Source: Streptomyces sp. NBC_01707 (GTDB taxonomy: Bacteria; Actinomycetota; Actinomycetes; Streptomycetales; Streptomycetaceae). From it: a stretch of 64,000 bases of DNA. Positions 15,739 to 24,516 of this stretch are shown here, in pieces; the first letter of the stretch is position 1; every line of letters begins with the position of its first letter. Location of the stretch: assembly GCF_041438805.1 (NCBI RefSeq), contig NZ_CP109190.1, positions 8,866,001 through 8,930,000 on the forward strand, given 5' to 3'. Below the pieces are notes generated by a model. That model saw nothing but the letters and a program-made list of their open reading frames with translations. It did no database searches and was not told where the DNA came from. Position numbers and translations under genes: made by a program.

Positions 15739-16923
15739 TCAGACCGCGCCGTCAGCGCGCAGGGCGGCGATGGCGGTGCCGTCGTAGCCGAGCCCGCGCA
15801 GCACGCTGTCCGTGTGCTCGCCCACGGCGGGAACAGAGTCCATGCGGGGGTCCAGCCCACTAAGGGTGGCGGGCGGCAGCAGGGCCTTGATCGCGCCCCC
15901 CGGAGTCGACACGTCCCGCCAGCGGTCACGGCCGGACAGGACCGGGTGATTCCAGTACTCCTCGACCGAATTGAGCCGCGCGTTGGCGACCTTCGCGTCG
16001 TCCAGGAGCTTCACCGCGTCGGCAGCGTCCAGCGTCGCGAAGCGAGCGGCGACGATGGCGTTGAGTTCGTCACGGCGGGCCACCCGGGCCGAGTTCCGGT
16101 GGAACCGCGGGTCGGTGGCGAGGGAGGCGTCGCCGAGGAAGACCTCGCAGAAGGACACCCATTCGCGTTCGTTCTGGATGGCGAGCAGCACGGTCCTGCC
16201 GTCCGCTGCACCGTACGGTCCGTACGGGGCGATCGTCGCGTGCTGGGCGCCGACGCGTGCGGGTTGCGTGCCCGAGTACGCCGTGTAGTACGCAGGGGAG
16301 CCCATCCACTCCGAGAGCGCCTCGAAGAGCGACACCTCCACGGAGCGGGCCCGGCCCGTCGTCCGCCGTTCGTACAGTGCGGTGAGGATGCCTGAGTACG
16401 CGTACATGCCCGCTGCGATGTCAGCGATCGAGATGCCCGCCTTGGCGGGCTCTTCGGGTGAACCGGTCAGCGACACCACACCCGTCTCGCACTGCACCAG
16501 CAGGTCGTACGCCTTGCGGTCCGCCCACGGGCCTGTGTTGCCGTATCCGGAGATGTCACAGACGACGATGGAGGGGTAACGCTCACTCAACTCAGCCGCT
16601 CCCAGTCCGAGTCGGCCGGCAGCGCCCGGGGCAAGGTTCTGCACGAAGACGTCGGCACCGGCGAGCAGCCGCTCCAGGACGTCACGGCCTGCGGGCGTCT
16701 TGATGTCGAGTGTCAGCGACTCCTTCGACCGGTTGAGCCAGACGAAGTAGCTCGACTGGCCGTGCACGGACTCGTCGTAGCCCCGGGCGAAGTCACCGGT
16801 ACGCGGGCGTTCGACCTTGATGACTCTGGCCCCCAGGTCGGCGAGCTGACGGGTGGCGAAGGGCGCTGCGACGGCCTGCTCCAGGCTGACGACTGTGATT
16901 CCTTCGAGGGGAAGCGGGCTCAT
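15739..16923 (-). CDS. CaiB/BaiF family CoA transferase
   Basis: 394 residues, the standard length of class III CoA transferases. The N-terminus GITVVSLEQAVAAPFATRQL and LGARVIKVERPRTGDFAR are typical. The expected catalytic Asp is in the KAYDLLVQCETG segment near residue 147, and ISIADIAAGMYAYSGILTAL is the conserved helix after it. The reaction moves CoA between organic acids, activating a carboxylate for beta-oxidation-type breakdown. ATG 16923 overlaps the stop of the truncated PrpD-like gene as ATGA, the remains of an operon. It looks intact although both neighbours are decayed, so it may be a late survivor; whether it is still expressed cannot be told. Confidence 0.9.
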   Translation of the reverse strand: MSPLPLEGITVVSLEQAVAAPFATRQLADLGARVIKVERPRTGDFARGYDESVHGQSSYFVWLNRSKESLTLDIKTPAGRDVLERLLAGADVFVQNLAPGAAGRLGLGAAELSERYPSIVVCDISGYGNTGPWADRKAYDLLVQCETGVVSLTGSPEEPAKAGISIADIAAGMYAYSGILTALYERRTTGRARSVEVSLFEALSEWMGSPAYYTAYSGTQPARVGAQHATIAPYGPYGAADGRTVLLAIQNEREWVSFCEVFLGDASLATDPRFHRNSARVARRDELNAIVAARFATLDAADAVKLLDDAKVANARLNSVEEYWNHPVLSGRDRWRDVSTPGGAIKALLPPATLSGLDPRMDSVPAVGEHTDSVLRGLGYDGTAIAALRADGAV

Positions 16924-17399
16924 GCGTAGTCCTCCGGATGGTGTACGGGGAAAGTGTCGCGCATGAGTTGTGCGGCACCCTTCCGGTCGAGGCCGAGGAG
17001 CAGTCCGGGTGCATCTGCCCCGCAGTCGGCGACTTTTGCGGCGAACTCTTCCTTGCTTGCGGCAAGTTGGGGGGATCCGGGCGGTGGTGCGAGGGTCGTG
17101 CGGGGCACGGTTCCGTGGCCGATCGTAATCTGGACGGATGTGTCTCCGGTCAGCAGTCCCGGGCCTTTGGAGGTCCGAACAGCCTCCACCGGACCGATGA
17201 GGCGCTGTGCGGGCGGGCGCTCGACGTAGCCGTCGGTGTACGACACGAATCCGGGGTGGTCGTCGAGGAGGGCCGAGGTCAGCGCGTACTCCAGGCTGAA
17301 TTTGCCCTGCAGCCCGGTGCGCGGCTTCGAGTGGATCAGCGGGTGCACCGCAGCTTCGGGGGTATGCACGACGATGCGGACGACGTCCGACGCGCGCAT
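16920..17399 (-). pseudogene. MmgE/PrpD-family protein, C-terminal fragment
   Basis: 159 codons matching the C-terminal third of MmgE/PrpD (2-methylcitrate dehydratase-like) proteins: VHPLIHSKPRTGLQGKFSLE followed by YALTSALLDD and GYVERPPAQRLI. Family members are about 450 residues long, so about 290 N-terminal residues including the catalytic region are lost. The frame opens at 17399 without a convincing ribosome-binding site, next to a fragment of a different gene on the other strand. Its stop overlaps the CoA-transferase start. Confidence 0.8.
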
Positions 17400-17404
17400 C
17401 AGCG

Positions 17405-17524
17405 CAGTGGTACCGGTCCGACGGGCCTGTCACCGAGGACGAACTCGTCGAGCGCTACGTCTCGCTGGGGCTGACCGTCGTCGAGAACCGGCCGCGCGTG
17501 CCTGGGCGCTCCGTCCGCGGCTGA
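17405..17524 (+). pseudogene. C-terminal 39-codon gene fragment, possibly a TetR regulator
   Basis: Plus-strand frame QWYRSDGPVTEDELVERYVS, then LGLTVVENRPRV, ending at a TGA 17522-17524. Codon use is clearly coding and the pattern resembles the end of TetR_C domains (RWYxPDGPLTxxELxxxY). The rest of the gene is gone; at the breakpoint it meets the truncated PrpD gene. It may have been the regulator of the CoA-transferase operon. Confidence 0.4.
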
Positions 17525-17542
17525 CGATGAGGTGTGATCTGT

Positions 17543-17575
17543 GAGCCCCGGTCCCGGTGAGCGGGGTCTGGGCTC
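17543..17575 (+). terminator. Hairpin after the 3' gene fragment
   Basis: GAGCCC (17543-17548) pairs with GGGCTC (17570-17575), with an inner CCC/GGG pairing, 18 bp past the TGA of the fragment, followed by TTC. Confidence 0.45.
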
Positions 17576-17976
17576 TTCGGCCGCACACCGCCTCGGAGAT
17601 CTAGCCGTCCACTCTTGCGGACAGTTGCCCCGAGCCGTGCACCCTGTCACCCGAACGGGCCGTCCGGGCTGCGATCGCGGCAGGGGCTGGTACGGGCGCG
17701 GCGCCGTGGCCTGCCGGGCCGACACCTCACACTGCACTCCGAGCGCTTGGTGAGAGCCTGCCGGGCGACATCGACCGCGTCGCGGAGGGCCTTGAGGAAA
17801 CGGGGTCCGAAAGCCGTGGGGCAGTAGGTCACTGGCCACCTGCAAGCAGCCGCTGGCAGGTGGCCCTTCTTTCCGGCTGTCGCCCTGCGCCGGTGTGCGG
17901 TGGCGGGCGTCAGGTGGCCCGCCTAGCGTGACCGATGGCAGCAGAGGCCCGGAGACAGCGAAAGGGTGTGAACCCC
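17576..17976. other. 400-bp gap upstream of the alpha/beta hydrolase
   Basis: No supported gene. A minus-strand frame from GTG 17832 (TYCPTAFGPRFLKALRDAVD) has fair codon use but no ribosome-binding site and no recognisable family, so it may be another relic. The hairpin at 17834-17865 is the only clear structure. Confidence 0.4.
17834..17865. terminator. 10-bp perfect hairpin
   Basis: GGCCACCTGC (17834-17843) and GCAGGTGGCC (17856-17865) with a 12-nt loop, followed by CTTCTTTCC on the plus strand. Terminator-like, but no intact gene ends here. Confidence 0.6.
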
Positions 17977-18663
17977 ATGGCCGACAAGCCCGCCATCGTT
18001 CTGGTCCACGGCTTCTGGGGTGGCGCCGCCCACTGGGGCAGGGTCATCACCGAGCTGCACAGGCGGGGCTTCAACTCCCTGCACGCGGTGGAGATCCCGC
18101 TGACCTCGCTGGTCGACGACGCCGCACGCACGCGCAAGATGGTCCAGCGGATCGAGGGACCGGTGGTGCTGGTGGGTCACTCCTACGGCGGAGCGGTCAT
18201 CACGGAGGCCGGGGACCTGTCCAACGTGGCTGGGCTGGTCTACATCGCCGCATTCGCCCCGGACGCGGGGGAGAGCGCCGGTCGGATCAGCGAGGAGACG
18301 CCTTCGGCCGGGATGGCCAACCTGGCCTCGGATTCCGACGGCTATCTCTGGATCAAGCAGGACAAGTTCCACGAGAGCTTCGCCCAGGATCTGCCGCCCG
18401 ACGAGGCGCTGGTCATGGCGGTGACCCAGAAGGCGCCGCTCGCATCGACATTCGGCGACACCGTCACCACCCCGGCCTGGCGCGCAAAGCCTTCCTGGTA
18501 CCAGGTCTCCACCGCGGACCGCATGATCCACCCGGACAACGAACGTCGCATGGCGCAGCGCATGAACCCGCGCAGGATCGTGGAACTGGACGCAAGCCAT
18601 GCTTCTCTGGCCTCCCGTCCCGGCGCGGTCACCGACCTGATCCAGGAAGCGGCCGGCGTCTGA
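17977..18663 (+). CDS. Alpha/beta hydrolase (esterase/lipase-like)
   Basis: 228 residues, one alpha/beta-hydrolase domain. The oxyanion segment LVHGFWGGAAHW (residues 8-19), nucleophile elbow GHSYGG (Ser at about 74) and late histidine DASHASLASRPG (near 210) fit the catalytic triad; the acid is probably in the STADRMIHPDN region. AKPSWYQVSTADRMI is typical of the Streptomyces salicylate-esterase-like group. No signal peptide, so it is cytoplasmic. ATG 17977 was chosen; AAAGGG lies 10 nt upstream. The gene stands alone and is convergent with etfA. Substrate unknown. Confidence 0.88.
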   Translation: MADKPAIVLVHGFWGGAAHWGRVITELHRRGFNSLHAVEIPLTSLVDDAARTRKMVQRIEGPVVLVGHSYGGAVITEAGDLSNVAGLVYIAAFAPDAGESAGRISEETPSAGMANLASDSDGYLWIKQDKFHESFAQDLPPDEALVMAVTQKAPLASTFGDTVTTPAWRAKPSWYQVSTADRMIHPDNERRMAQRMNPRRIVELDASHASLASRPGAVTDLIQEAAGV

Positions 18664-18675
18664 CCGCGGCCGCCG

Positions 18676-18712
18676 GCCTCACGCGAACGCCTGGCCGCGG
18701 GAGTCGTGAGGC
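18676..18712. terminator. Hairpin between convergent hydrolase and etfA
   Basis: GCCTCACG (18676-18683) pairs with CGTGAGGC (18705-18712) around a 21-nt loop. Confidence 0.5.
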
Positions 18713-18735
18713 GCACCCGCGGCCGGTTCGGCAGG

Positions 18736-19698
18736 TCAGCCCTTGCGGGTGTTGACCTCGTCGGTGAGTTGGGGGACGACCTGGAAGAGGTCGCCGACGA
18801 CGCCGTAGTCGACGAGGTCGAAGATCGGGGCCTCGGAGTCCTTGTTGATCGCGACGATGGTCTTCGAGGTCTGCATCCCGGCCCGGTGCTGGATCGCACC
18901 CGAGATACCGGACGCGATGTACAGCTGCGGGGACACCGACTTGCCGGTCTGGCCGACCTGGTTGGAGTGCGGGTACCAGCCGGCGTCGACCGCGGCACGC
19001 GAGGCACCGACCGCCGCACCCAGCGAGTCGGCGAGCGCCTCGATGATCGCGAAGTTCTCCGCACCGTTGACACCACGGCCACCGGAGACCACGATCGCCG
19101 CCTCGGTCAGCTCCGGACGCCCGGTCGACTCACGCGGCGTCCGCGACAGCACCTTCGTGCCCGTGGCCTGCGCCGAGAAACTGACCGCCAGGGACTCCAC
19201 CGCACCCGCGGCCGCAGCCGCCTCGACCGGCGCCGAGTTCGGCTTCACCGTGATCACCGGGACACCCCGCGAGACACGGGACTTCGTGGTGAACGACGCC
19301 GCGAACGCCGACTGCGTCGCGACCGGCCCCTGCTCACCGGCCTCCAGATCCACCGCGTCCGTGATGATCCCGGAACCGATCCGGACCGCGAGACGGGCCG
19401 CGATCTCCTTGCCCTCGGCAGAGGACGGAACCAGCACCGCGACCGGGGACACCGCCTCGACCGCAGCCTGCAGCGCATCCACCTTCGGCACGACCAGATA
19501 ATCCGCGAACTCGGCGGCATCCACGGTGAGGACCTTGACCGCACCATGCTCGGCGAGCACCGCAGCGGTGGCCCCGGCACCCGCGCCCAACGCGACCGCA
19601 ACCGGCTCACCGACCCGACGCGCCAGCGTCAAAAGCTCCAGAGTGGGCTTGCGGACAGCACCGTCCACGTGATCGACAAAGACGAGAACTTCAGCCAT
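18736..19698 (-). CDS. etfA: Electron transfer flavoprotein subunit alpha
   Basis: 320 residues, full length for EtfA/FixB. The N-terminus is [20 protein letters not shown]. The C-terminal FAD-binding domain carries [40 protein letters not shown] and [19 protein letters not shown], all characteristic. With EtfB it accepts electrons from acyl-CoA dehydrogenases and passes them to ETF:quinone oxidoreductase. It starts 57 bp after etfB in the same direction. The TetR operator upstream of etfB suggests control by acyl-CoA supply; an acyl-CoA dehydrogenase at 53.5 kb is a possible client. Confidence 0.97.
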   Translation of the reverse strand: MAEVLVFVDHVDGAVRKPTLELLTLARRVGEPVAVALGAGAGATAAVLAEHGAVKVLTVDAAEFADYLVVPKVDALQAAVEAVSPVAVLVPSSAEGKEIAARLAVRIGSGIITDAVDLEAGEQGPVATQSAFAASFTTKSRVSRGVPVITVKPNSAPVEAAAAAGAVESLAVSFSAQATGTKVLSRTPRESTGRPELTEAAIVVSGGRGVNGAENFAIIEALADSLGAAVGASRAAVDAGWYPHSNQVGQTGKSVSPQLYIASGISGAIQHRAGMQTSKTIVAINKDSEAPIFDLVDYGVVGDLFQVVPQLTDEVNTRKG

Positions 19699-19755
19699 GG
19701 GACTTCAATCTCCTGCAACTAACGAAGGAACGAGGGACGGACGCAACAGCCGGCT

Positions 19756-20541
19756 CTAGATGAACTTCTGACCCGCGAGGAACTCGGCGAGCTGCTTGCC
19801 GCCCTCACCCTCGTCCTTGACGATCGTGCCCGCCGTACGAGCCGGACGCTGCGCCGCGGAATCCACCGCGGTCCACGCACCCGCCAGACCGACCTCGTCC
19901 GCATCGATCTCCAGATCCTCCAGATCCAAAGACTCGACCGGCTTCTTCTTCGCCGCCATGATCCCCTTGAACGACGGGTAACGCGCCTCACCCGACTGGT
20001 CCGTCACCGACACCACCGCCGGCAACGACGCCTGCAACTGCTCCGACGCACTGTCACCGTCACGACGCCCGGTCACCGTGCCACCCTCGACCCGCACCTC
20101 GGACAACAACGTCACCTGCGGCACACCCAGACGCTCCGCCAGCACCGCCGGCAACACACCCATCGTCCCGTCCGTCGACGCCATCCCGCACACGACCAGG
20201 TCGTAACCCGTCTTCTCGATCGCCTTCGCCAGCACCAACGACGTACCGATCACATCCGAACCGTGCAGATCGTCGTCCTCGACATGAACAGCCTTGTCCG
20301 CACCCATCGACAACGCCTTACGCAACGCGTCCTTGGCATCCTCCGGACCCACCGTCAACACGGTGATCTCCGCATCATCCGCCGCGTCCGCGATCTGCAA
20401 CGCCTGCTCCACCGCATACTCGTCCAGCTCCGACAACAGACCGTCGACATCCTCACGGTCCAGCGTCAGATCATCCGCGAAATGCCGGTCACCCGTCGCA
20501 TCGGGCACGTACTTCACACAGACAACGATCCTCAAGCTCAC
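19756..20541 (-). CDS. etfB: Electron transfer flavoprotein subunit beta
   Basis: 261 residues. LRIVVCVKYVPDATGDR starts the EtfB/FixA fold; DGLLSELDEYAVEQALQI, CGMASTDGTMGVLPAVLAE and the recognition loop TDQSGEARYPSFKGIMAAKK are diagnostic. The GTG start at 20541 has AGGAGAG 7 nt upstream. Cytoplasmic heterodimer partner of EtfA. The promoter faces that of the TetR gene, and the palindrome at 20585-20597 lies 44 bp before the start codon, where repressor binding would block transcription. Confidence 0.97.
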   Translation of the reverse strand: MSLRIVVCVKYVPDATGDRHFADDLTLDREDVDGLLSELDEYAVEQALQIADAADDAEITVLTVGPEDAKDALRKALSMGADKAVHVEDDDLHGSDVIGTSLVLAKAIEKTGYDLVVCGMASTDGTMGVLPAVLAERLGVPQVTLLSEVRVEGGTVTGRRDGDSASEQLQASLPAVVSVTDQSGEARYPSFKGIMAAKKKPVESLDLEDLEIDADEVGLAGAWTAVDSAAQRPARTAGTIVKDEGEGGKQLAEFLAGQKFI

Positions 20542-20584
20542 GCCGGCTCTCCTACCTCGGTGTGGTTCCTGATTTCGACCATAT

Positions 20585-20597
20585 GGCACTCAGTACC
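20585..20597. promoter_or_regulatory. TetR operator between etfB and the tetR gene
   Basis: GGCACTCAGTACC, palindromic apart from the centre and one mismatched pair, preceded by CCATAT. Two further copies follow the tetR gene at 21366-21378 and 21389-21401. Confidence 0.75.
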
Positions 20598-20650
20598 CTC
20601 TGTAAAGGTACGTAGTGTCGAACGGCCGCAGTTGGTGTTAGGTTCCCGGC

Positions 20651-21355
20651 ATGACCGAGGCGCGCAGACCAGTGAAGAAGCCACCCATGCGGGAGGTGCT
20701 CGCAGAGGCGGCGTTCCAGCTCTTTCTGGAACGGGGCTTCGAGCGGACGACGGTGGACGACATCGTCGCGCGGGCCGGGGTCGGGCGGCGTTCGTTCTTC
20801 CGCTACTTCCCTTCCAAGGAGGACGTGGTCTTCCCCGACCACGAGCGCTGTCTCGCCGATATGACGGCGCTTCTGGAGGCGGCCGACGACGGCGACCCGG
20901 TGGGCACGGTGTGCGACGCGGCCCGGCTCGTGCTACGGATGTATGCCGCGAATCCGGAGTTCTCCGTCCAGCGCTATCACCTGACGCGGGAGGTCCCCGG
21001 CCTGCGGACGTACGAGTTGTCCGTGGTCCGCCGCTACGAACGCACGCTGGCCGAGTATCTCCGTGGCCGTTACGACGGCACCCCGGACGGCCCGCTGCAC
21101 GCCGAGGTGATCGCCGCGGCCGTGGTCGCCGCGCACAACAACGGCCTGCGGTCGTGGCTGCGTTCGGGCGGCAAGGGGGACGCGGAGGCTTCGGTCGACC
21201 ATGCCCTCGGGGTCGTGCAGCAGGTCTGGGGAGCCGCAGCCGAAGGCGTCGCCACGCCGGCCGCGGGCGACGACGTCGTCGTGGTGGTCGCCGCCAAGGG
21301 CACGCCCATGTGGCGCGTGGTGCAGAAGGTCGAATCGGCCCTCGCCGCGGACTGA
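20651..21355 (+). CDS. TetR-family transcriptional regulator
   Basis: 234 residues. The HTH lies at residues 15-65 (REVLAEAAFQLFLERGFERT, VDDIVARAGVGRRSFFRYFP). The C-terminal ligand domain contains NPEFSVQRYHLTREVPGLRT. The start ATG 20651 has no strong ribosome-binding site and may be leaderless. It is divergent from etfB and 110 bp upstream of the DUF35 gene. Three palindromic operators flank it (20585, 21366, 21389), so it probably represses etfBA, itself and the following gene, likely in response to an acyl-CoA or fatty acid. The ligand is inferred from the neighbours only. Confidence 0.92.
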   Translation: MTEARRPVKKPPMREVLAEAAFQLFLERGFERTTVDDIVARAGVGRRSFFRYFPSKEDVVFPDHERCLADMTALLEAADDGDPVGTVCDAARLVLRMYAANPEFSVQRYHLTREVPGLRTYELSVVRRYERTLAEYLRGRYDGTPDGPLHAEVIAAAVVAAHNNGLRSWLRSGGKGDAEASVDHALGVVQQVWGAAAEGVATPAAGDDVVVVVAAKGTPMWRVVQKVESALAAD

Positions 21356-21365
21356 CCTCGGAGTA

Positions 21366-21401
21366 GGTACTCAGTACCTTTACGTCTCGGCACTCAGTGC
21401 C
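21366..21401. promoter_or_regulatory. Two TetR operators upstream of the DUF35 gene
   Basis: GGTACTCAGTACC (21366-21378) and GGCACTCAGTGCC (21389-21401), each a perfect palindrome around a central C, 23 bp apart. The second with its flank (CCATATGGCACTGAGTGCC on the minus strand) matches the upstream copy at 20579-20597 in 17 of 19 positions. Confidence 0.8.
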
Positions 21402-21465
21402 ATATGGTGCGTCTGCGTCGAAGCACGGCGCCGACGCACCCGAGCCGAGTCCAAGGGGTCGAGAC

Positions 21466-21855
21466 GTGTCCCATTCAGTTTCAGCAAGTAAGGCCGCGCC
21501 GACGGTGCCGGCAGAAGCCGGACTGATCCACCAGCTCTGCCACTGGTGCGGTACGGCGTCGTTCCGGCGGCTGTTGTGTCCGGTGTGTGCATCGAGCGAT
21601 CTCGAATCCGTACGCAGCGACGGCCTGGGTGTCGTCGTGCGCTCCAGCGTGGTGCACCGCTATACCGAGGCTGCTCGCAACGAGTCCTTGGTCCGGCTGC
21701 CCGAGGGCTTCGTGTTCCGGTGCCAGGTCGTGGGTGCCGCACCGCATCTGGTGTACGTGGGCGCGCGAGTGCGCCCCGTCACCGGCGCCGACCCGGACTC
21801 CGGGGAGCCCCTCCTCGAACTCTGCGACCCGGTCGGGCGCGCCGATTGGCAGTGA
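21466..21855 (+). CDS. Zn-ribbon/OB-fold DUF35-type protein
   Basis: 129 residues. Residues 20-50 hold a rubredoxin-like zinc ribbon with two CxxC pairs (CHWCGTASFRRLLCPVC); the rest is an OB-fold (VVVRSSVVHRYTEA, VFRCQVVGAAPHLVYVGARV, DSGEPLLEL). Such proteins partner thiolases or acyl-CoA dehydratases in fatty acid and steroid side-chain breakdown, possibly binding acyl-CoA. GTG 21466 has AGGGG 8 nt upstream. Two TetR operators lie 64-100 bp before the start. No thiolase is adjacent; the downstream genes are relics, so its original partner has probably been lost. Confidence 0.8.
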   Translation: MSHSVSASKAAPTVPAEAGLIHQLCHWCGTASFRRLLCPVCASSDLESVRSDGLGVVVRSSVVHRYTEAARNESLVRLPEGFVFRCQVVGAAPHLVYVGARVRPVTGADPDSGEPLLELCDPVGRADWQ

Positions 21856-21928
21856 ACCGGTCCCCGCGCAGGCGGACGCCCGGACATCACCGGCAGCCGC
21901 GAGATGCCTCCGGTGAGGACGTCCAGGC

Positions 21929-22165
21929 ATGCCTGAATGCAGCAGGATCCGCGTCGTGGGCTGCGGCTTGACGGGGCCAGGCATCACGGAGGTCCATGTC
22001 AGGTCCGGCCTGGACGTCAAGGTCGCCGAGCGTGGCGAGGCAGCTCCGGCGGCGGGCCGGTCCCGGGCCGTCGCGTGGCTCGACCGGGGTTTGCGCGGCG
22101 GGAAGTTGAGCGAGCCGGAGCGTCAAGGCGCGCTCGACAGGCTCGCATTCACGACTGACACCCCG
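21929..22165 (+). pseudogene. 3-hydroxyacyl-CoA dehydrogenase N-terminal fragment
   Basis: From ATG 21929 the frame reads SRIRVVGCGLTGPGITEV, a Rossmann GxGxxG motif, then SGLDVKVAERGEAAPAAG and LRGGKLSEPERQGALDRLAF, typical of 3-hydroxybutyryl-CoA dehydrogenase residues 5-75. The match ends abruptly near TTDTP at about 22160; a full enzyme has about 285 residues. At the break it meets the antisense acyl-CoA ligase fragment. GTGAGGA upstream shows that the original ribosome-binding site survives. Confidence 0.78.
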
Positions 22166-22175
22166 AACGCTGCCG

Positions 22176-22295
22176 GAAGCCGCGCGCCCGGATCTCGCCC
22201 CTGCTGCCCCGGGGCATGGTGGTGCCGTCCTCGGCGCGGATCTGGATTTCGGTGTCGGTGAGCTGGATGCCGGCGCAGCCGATGGATGCGCTCCT
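22176..22295 (-). pseudogene. Acyl-CoA synthetase (AMP-binding) fragment
   Basis: The minus strand reads ASIGCAGIQLTDTEIQIRAE, DGTTMPRGSRGEIRARGF, the segment before the hinge of AMP-forming acyl-CoA ligases (compare GxPxPGxExxIxDxxGxxxPxGexGEIxVRG). No start, Walker-like loop or C-terminal domain remains. The fragment stops at the breakpoint shared with the dehydrogenase fragment. The stretch 22296-22700 upstream is not recognisable. Confidence 0.6.
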
Positions 22296-22751
22296 GCTCC
22301 TGGATGAGGGCGGGTCCATCGGTCGATGGCCGGATGGGGCTCTTCCTGCCGGCTGCCGAGACCGATCGCCGTGATCATGTGACTTTGCCGCCGCCCGTCC
22401 GTCGGAGGTGGCACCGTCGCACGTTCGCGCGGCGGTGCTTCGACGAAGCGTCTGAGGGGGTTCGGGGTCTCCGTCGGCGAAGTCATCGTCGGAGAGACGC
22501 ACAACTCAGTTTTTCTCATTGTGTGTTGAGCGCCGCAATGGCGCTCGCACTGCCACATGTGGTCAGCACGCCCTGACGGGTGAATGTCCCGGCCCGGCGG
22601 GCGCCGGGCCGCACATGTCGCCCCCATGGCTGGTTTGCTGCAGCTGGAAACTGGCGCGAGGCTCCGGGGGGCCGCCGGCCGCCCCCGGTGGAAGCGGCGC
22701 CCTGCCGGGTGCCGAGCCCACCCGCGAAGGACCGATCGAAGGAGCGTCGTA

Positions 22752-24473
22752 GTGACGACGATGGGCACAGCAGGGGCGGACGAGACAGACGAGTCGTACG
22801 CGAACGAGCTGCCGGTACACAGCAGGGAGCCGGGAAACATCATCGTCAGGTGGATGAGCACCACCGATCACAAGACGATCGGCACGATGTACCTGGCCAC
22901 GTCGTTCGGCTTCTTCGTCGTCGGTGGTGTGCTGGCTCTCGTCATGCGCGCCGAGCTGGCCCGTCCCGGCACGCAGATCGTCTCGAACGAGCAGTTCAAC
23001 CAGGCGTTCACGATGCACGGCACGATCATGCTGCTGATGTTCGCGACGCCGCTGTTCGCCGGGTTCGCGAACTGGATCATGCCGCTGCAGATCGGCGCAC
23101 CCGACGTGGCGTTCCCACGGCTGAACATGTTCGCGTACTGGCTGTACCTCTTCGGCTCGATCATCGCGGTGGCCGGCTTCCTCACCCCGAACGGCGCCGC
23201 GGACTTCGGTTGGTTCGCCTACTCCCCACTGACCGACGCGGTTCATTCACCGGGGATCGGCAGCGACATGTGGATCATGGGTCTGGCCTTCTCCGGCTTC
23301 GGCACGATCCTCGGCTCGGTCAACTTCATCACCACGATCATCTGCCTTCGCGCGCCCGGTATGACGATGTTCCGCATGCCGATGTTCGTGTGGACCGTGC
23401 TGCTGACCGGTGTACTGGTCCTGCTGGCCTTTCCGGTGCTGGCGGCTGCACTTCTGGTGCTGGAGGCAGACCGTAAGTTCGGGGCGCATGTGTTCGAGGC
23501 GGCCAACGGCGGTTCGCTGCTCTGGCAGCACCTCTTCTGGTTCTTCGGCCATCCGGAGGTGTACATCATCGCGTTGCCGTTCTTCGGCATCGTCAGCGAG
23601 GTCATTCCTGTCTTCAGCCGCAAGCCGATCTTCGGCTACGTCGGCCTGATCAGTGCCACCATCGCGATCGCGGGCCTGTCCGTGACCGTGTGGGCGCACC
23701 ACATGTACGTCACCGGCGGTGTGCTGCTGCCGTTCTTCTCGTTCATGACCTTCCTCATCGCGGTACCGACCGGTGTGAAGTTCTTCAACTGGATCGGCAC
23801 GATGTGGAAGGGATCGCTGTCCTTCGAGACACCGATGCTCTGGTCCATGGGCTTTCTGGTGACGTTCCTCTTCGGTGGTCTGACCGGCGTCATCCTGGCC
23901 TCGCCCCCGCTGGACTTCCACGTCTCGGACTCGTACTTCGTCGTCGCGCACTTCCACTACGTCGTCTTCGGCACCGTGGTCTTCGCGATGTTCTCCGGAT
24001 TCCACTTCTGGTGGCCGAAGTTCACCGGCAAGATGCTGGACGAGCGGCTCGGCAAGATGACGTTCTGGACGCTGTTCGTGGGCTTCCACGGCACATTTCT
24101 GGTGCAGCACTGGCTCGGTGCCGAGGGCATGCCGCGTCGTTACGCGGACTATCTCGCCGCCGACGGCTTCACCGCGCTGAACACGATCTCGACGATCTCC
24201 TCGTTCCTGCTCGGCCTGTCGATGCTGCCGTTCTTCTACAACGTGTGGAAGACCGCCAAGTACGGCAAGAAGGTCGAGGTCGACGACCCGTGGGGCTTCG
24301 GCCGTTCGCTGGAGTGGGCGACCTCCTGCCCGCCGCCGCGGCACAACTTCGTCACCCTGCCGCGGATCCGTTCCGAGTCCCCGGCGTTCGACCTGCACCA
24401 CCCCTCGGTACGGACCCTCGACGAGGGCGCCCACCGTCCCGGCGCCACACCCGCGACCCCCGGTGACCGGTAG
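22752..24473 (+). CDS. ctaD: Cytochrome c oxidase subunit I
   Basis: 573 residues with 12 predicted membrane helices, the aa3-type oxidase core. Heme a and CuB ligands are visible: FTMHGTIML (low-spin heme His), [10 protein letters not shown] (CuB His and the His-Tyr cross-link), [10 protein letters not shown] (the two further CuB histidines) and [11 protein letters not shown] (heme a3 and heme a). The GTG start 22752 has AAGGAG 7 nt upstream; ATG 22761 is the alternative. It is not accompanied by ctaC, ctaE or cox assembly genes, so this is the orphan paralogue and must borrow subunits from the main oxidase. It starts an apparent operon with a small membrane protein and a type II NADH dehydrogenase. 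Confidence 0.96.
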   Translation: MTTMGTAGADETDESYANELPVHSREPGNIIVRWMSTTDHKTIGTMYLATSFGFFVVGGVLALVMRAELARPGTQIVSNEQFNQAFTMHGTIMLLMFATPLFAGFANWIMPLQIGAPDVAFPRLNMFAYWLYLFGSIIAVAGFLTPNGAADFGWFAYSPLTDAVHSPGIGSDMWIMGLAFSGFGTILGSVNFITTIICLRAPGMTMFRMPMFVWTVLLTGVLVLLAFPVLAAALLVLEADRKFGAHVFEAANGGSLLWQHLFWFFGHPEVYIIALPFFGIVSEVIPVFSRKPIFGYVGLISATIAIAGLSVTVWAHHMYVTGGVLLPFFSFMTFLIAVPTGVKFFNWIGTMWKGSLSFETPMLWSMGFLVTFLFGGLTGVILASPPLDFHVSDSYFVVAHFHYVVFGTVVFAMFSGFHFWWPKFTGKMLDERLGKMTFWTLFVGFHGTFLVQHWLGAEGMPRRYADYLAADGFTALNTISTISSFLLGLSMLPFFYNVWKTAKYGKKVEVDDPWGFGRSLEWATSCPPPRHNFVTLPRIRSESPAFDLHHPSVRTLDEGAHRPGATPATPGDR

Positions 24474-24516
24474 GCGTGAGCGCGGCAGTCCGCCGAGAAG
24501 GAGGAAGGAGCACCGA

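Noticed and set aside
17647..17832. Short minus-strand gene from GTG 17832
   Set aside because: Fair codon bias over 30 codons, but no ribosome-binding site or recognisable family, and the end turns into Arg/Pro-rich noise. Recorded only as a possible relic.
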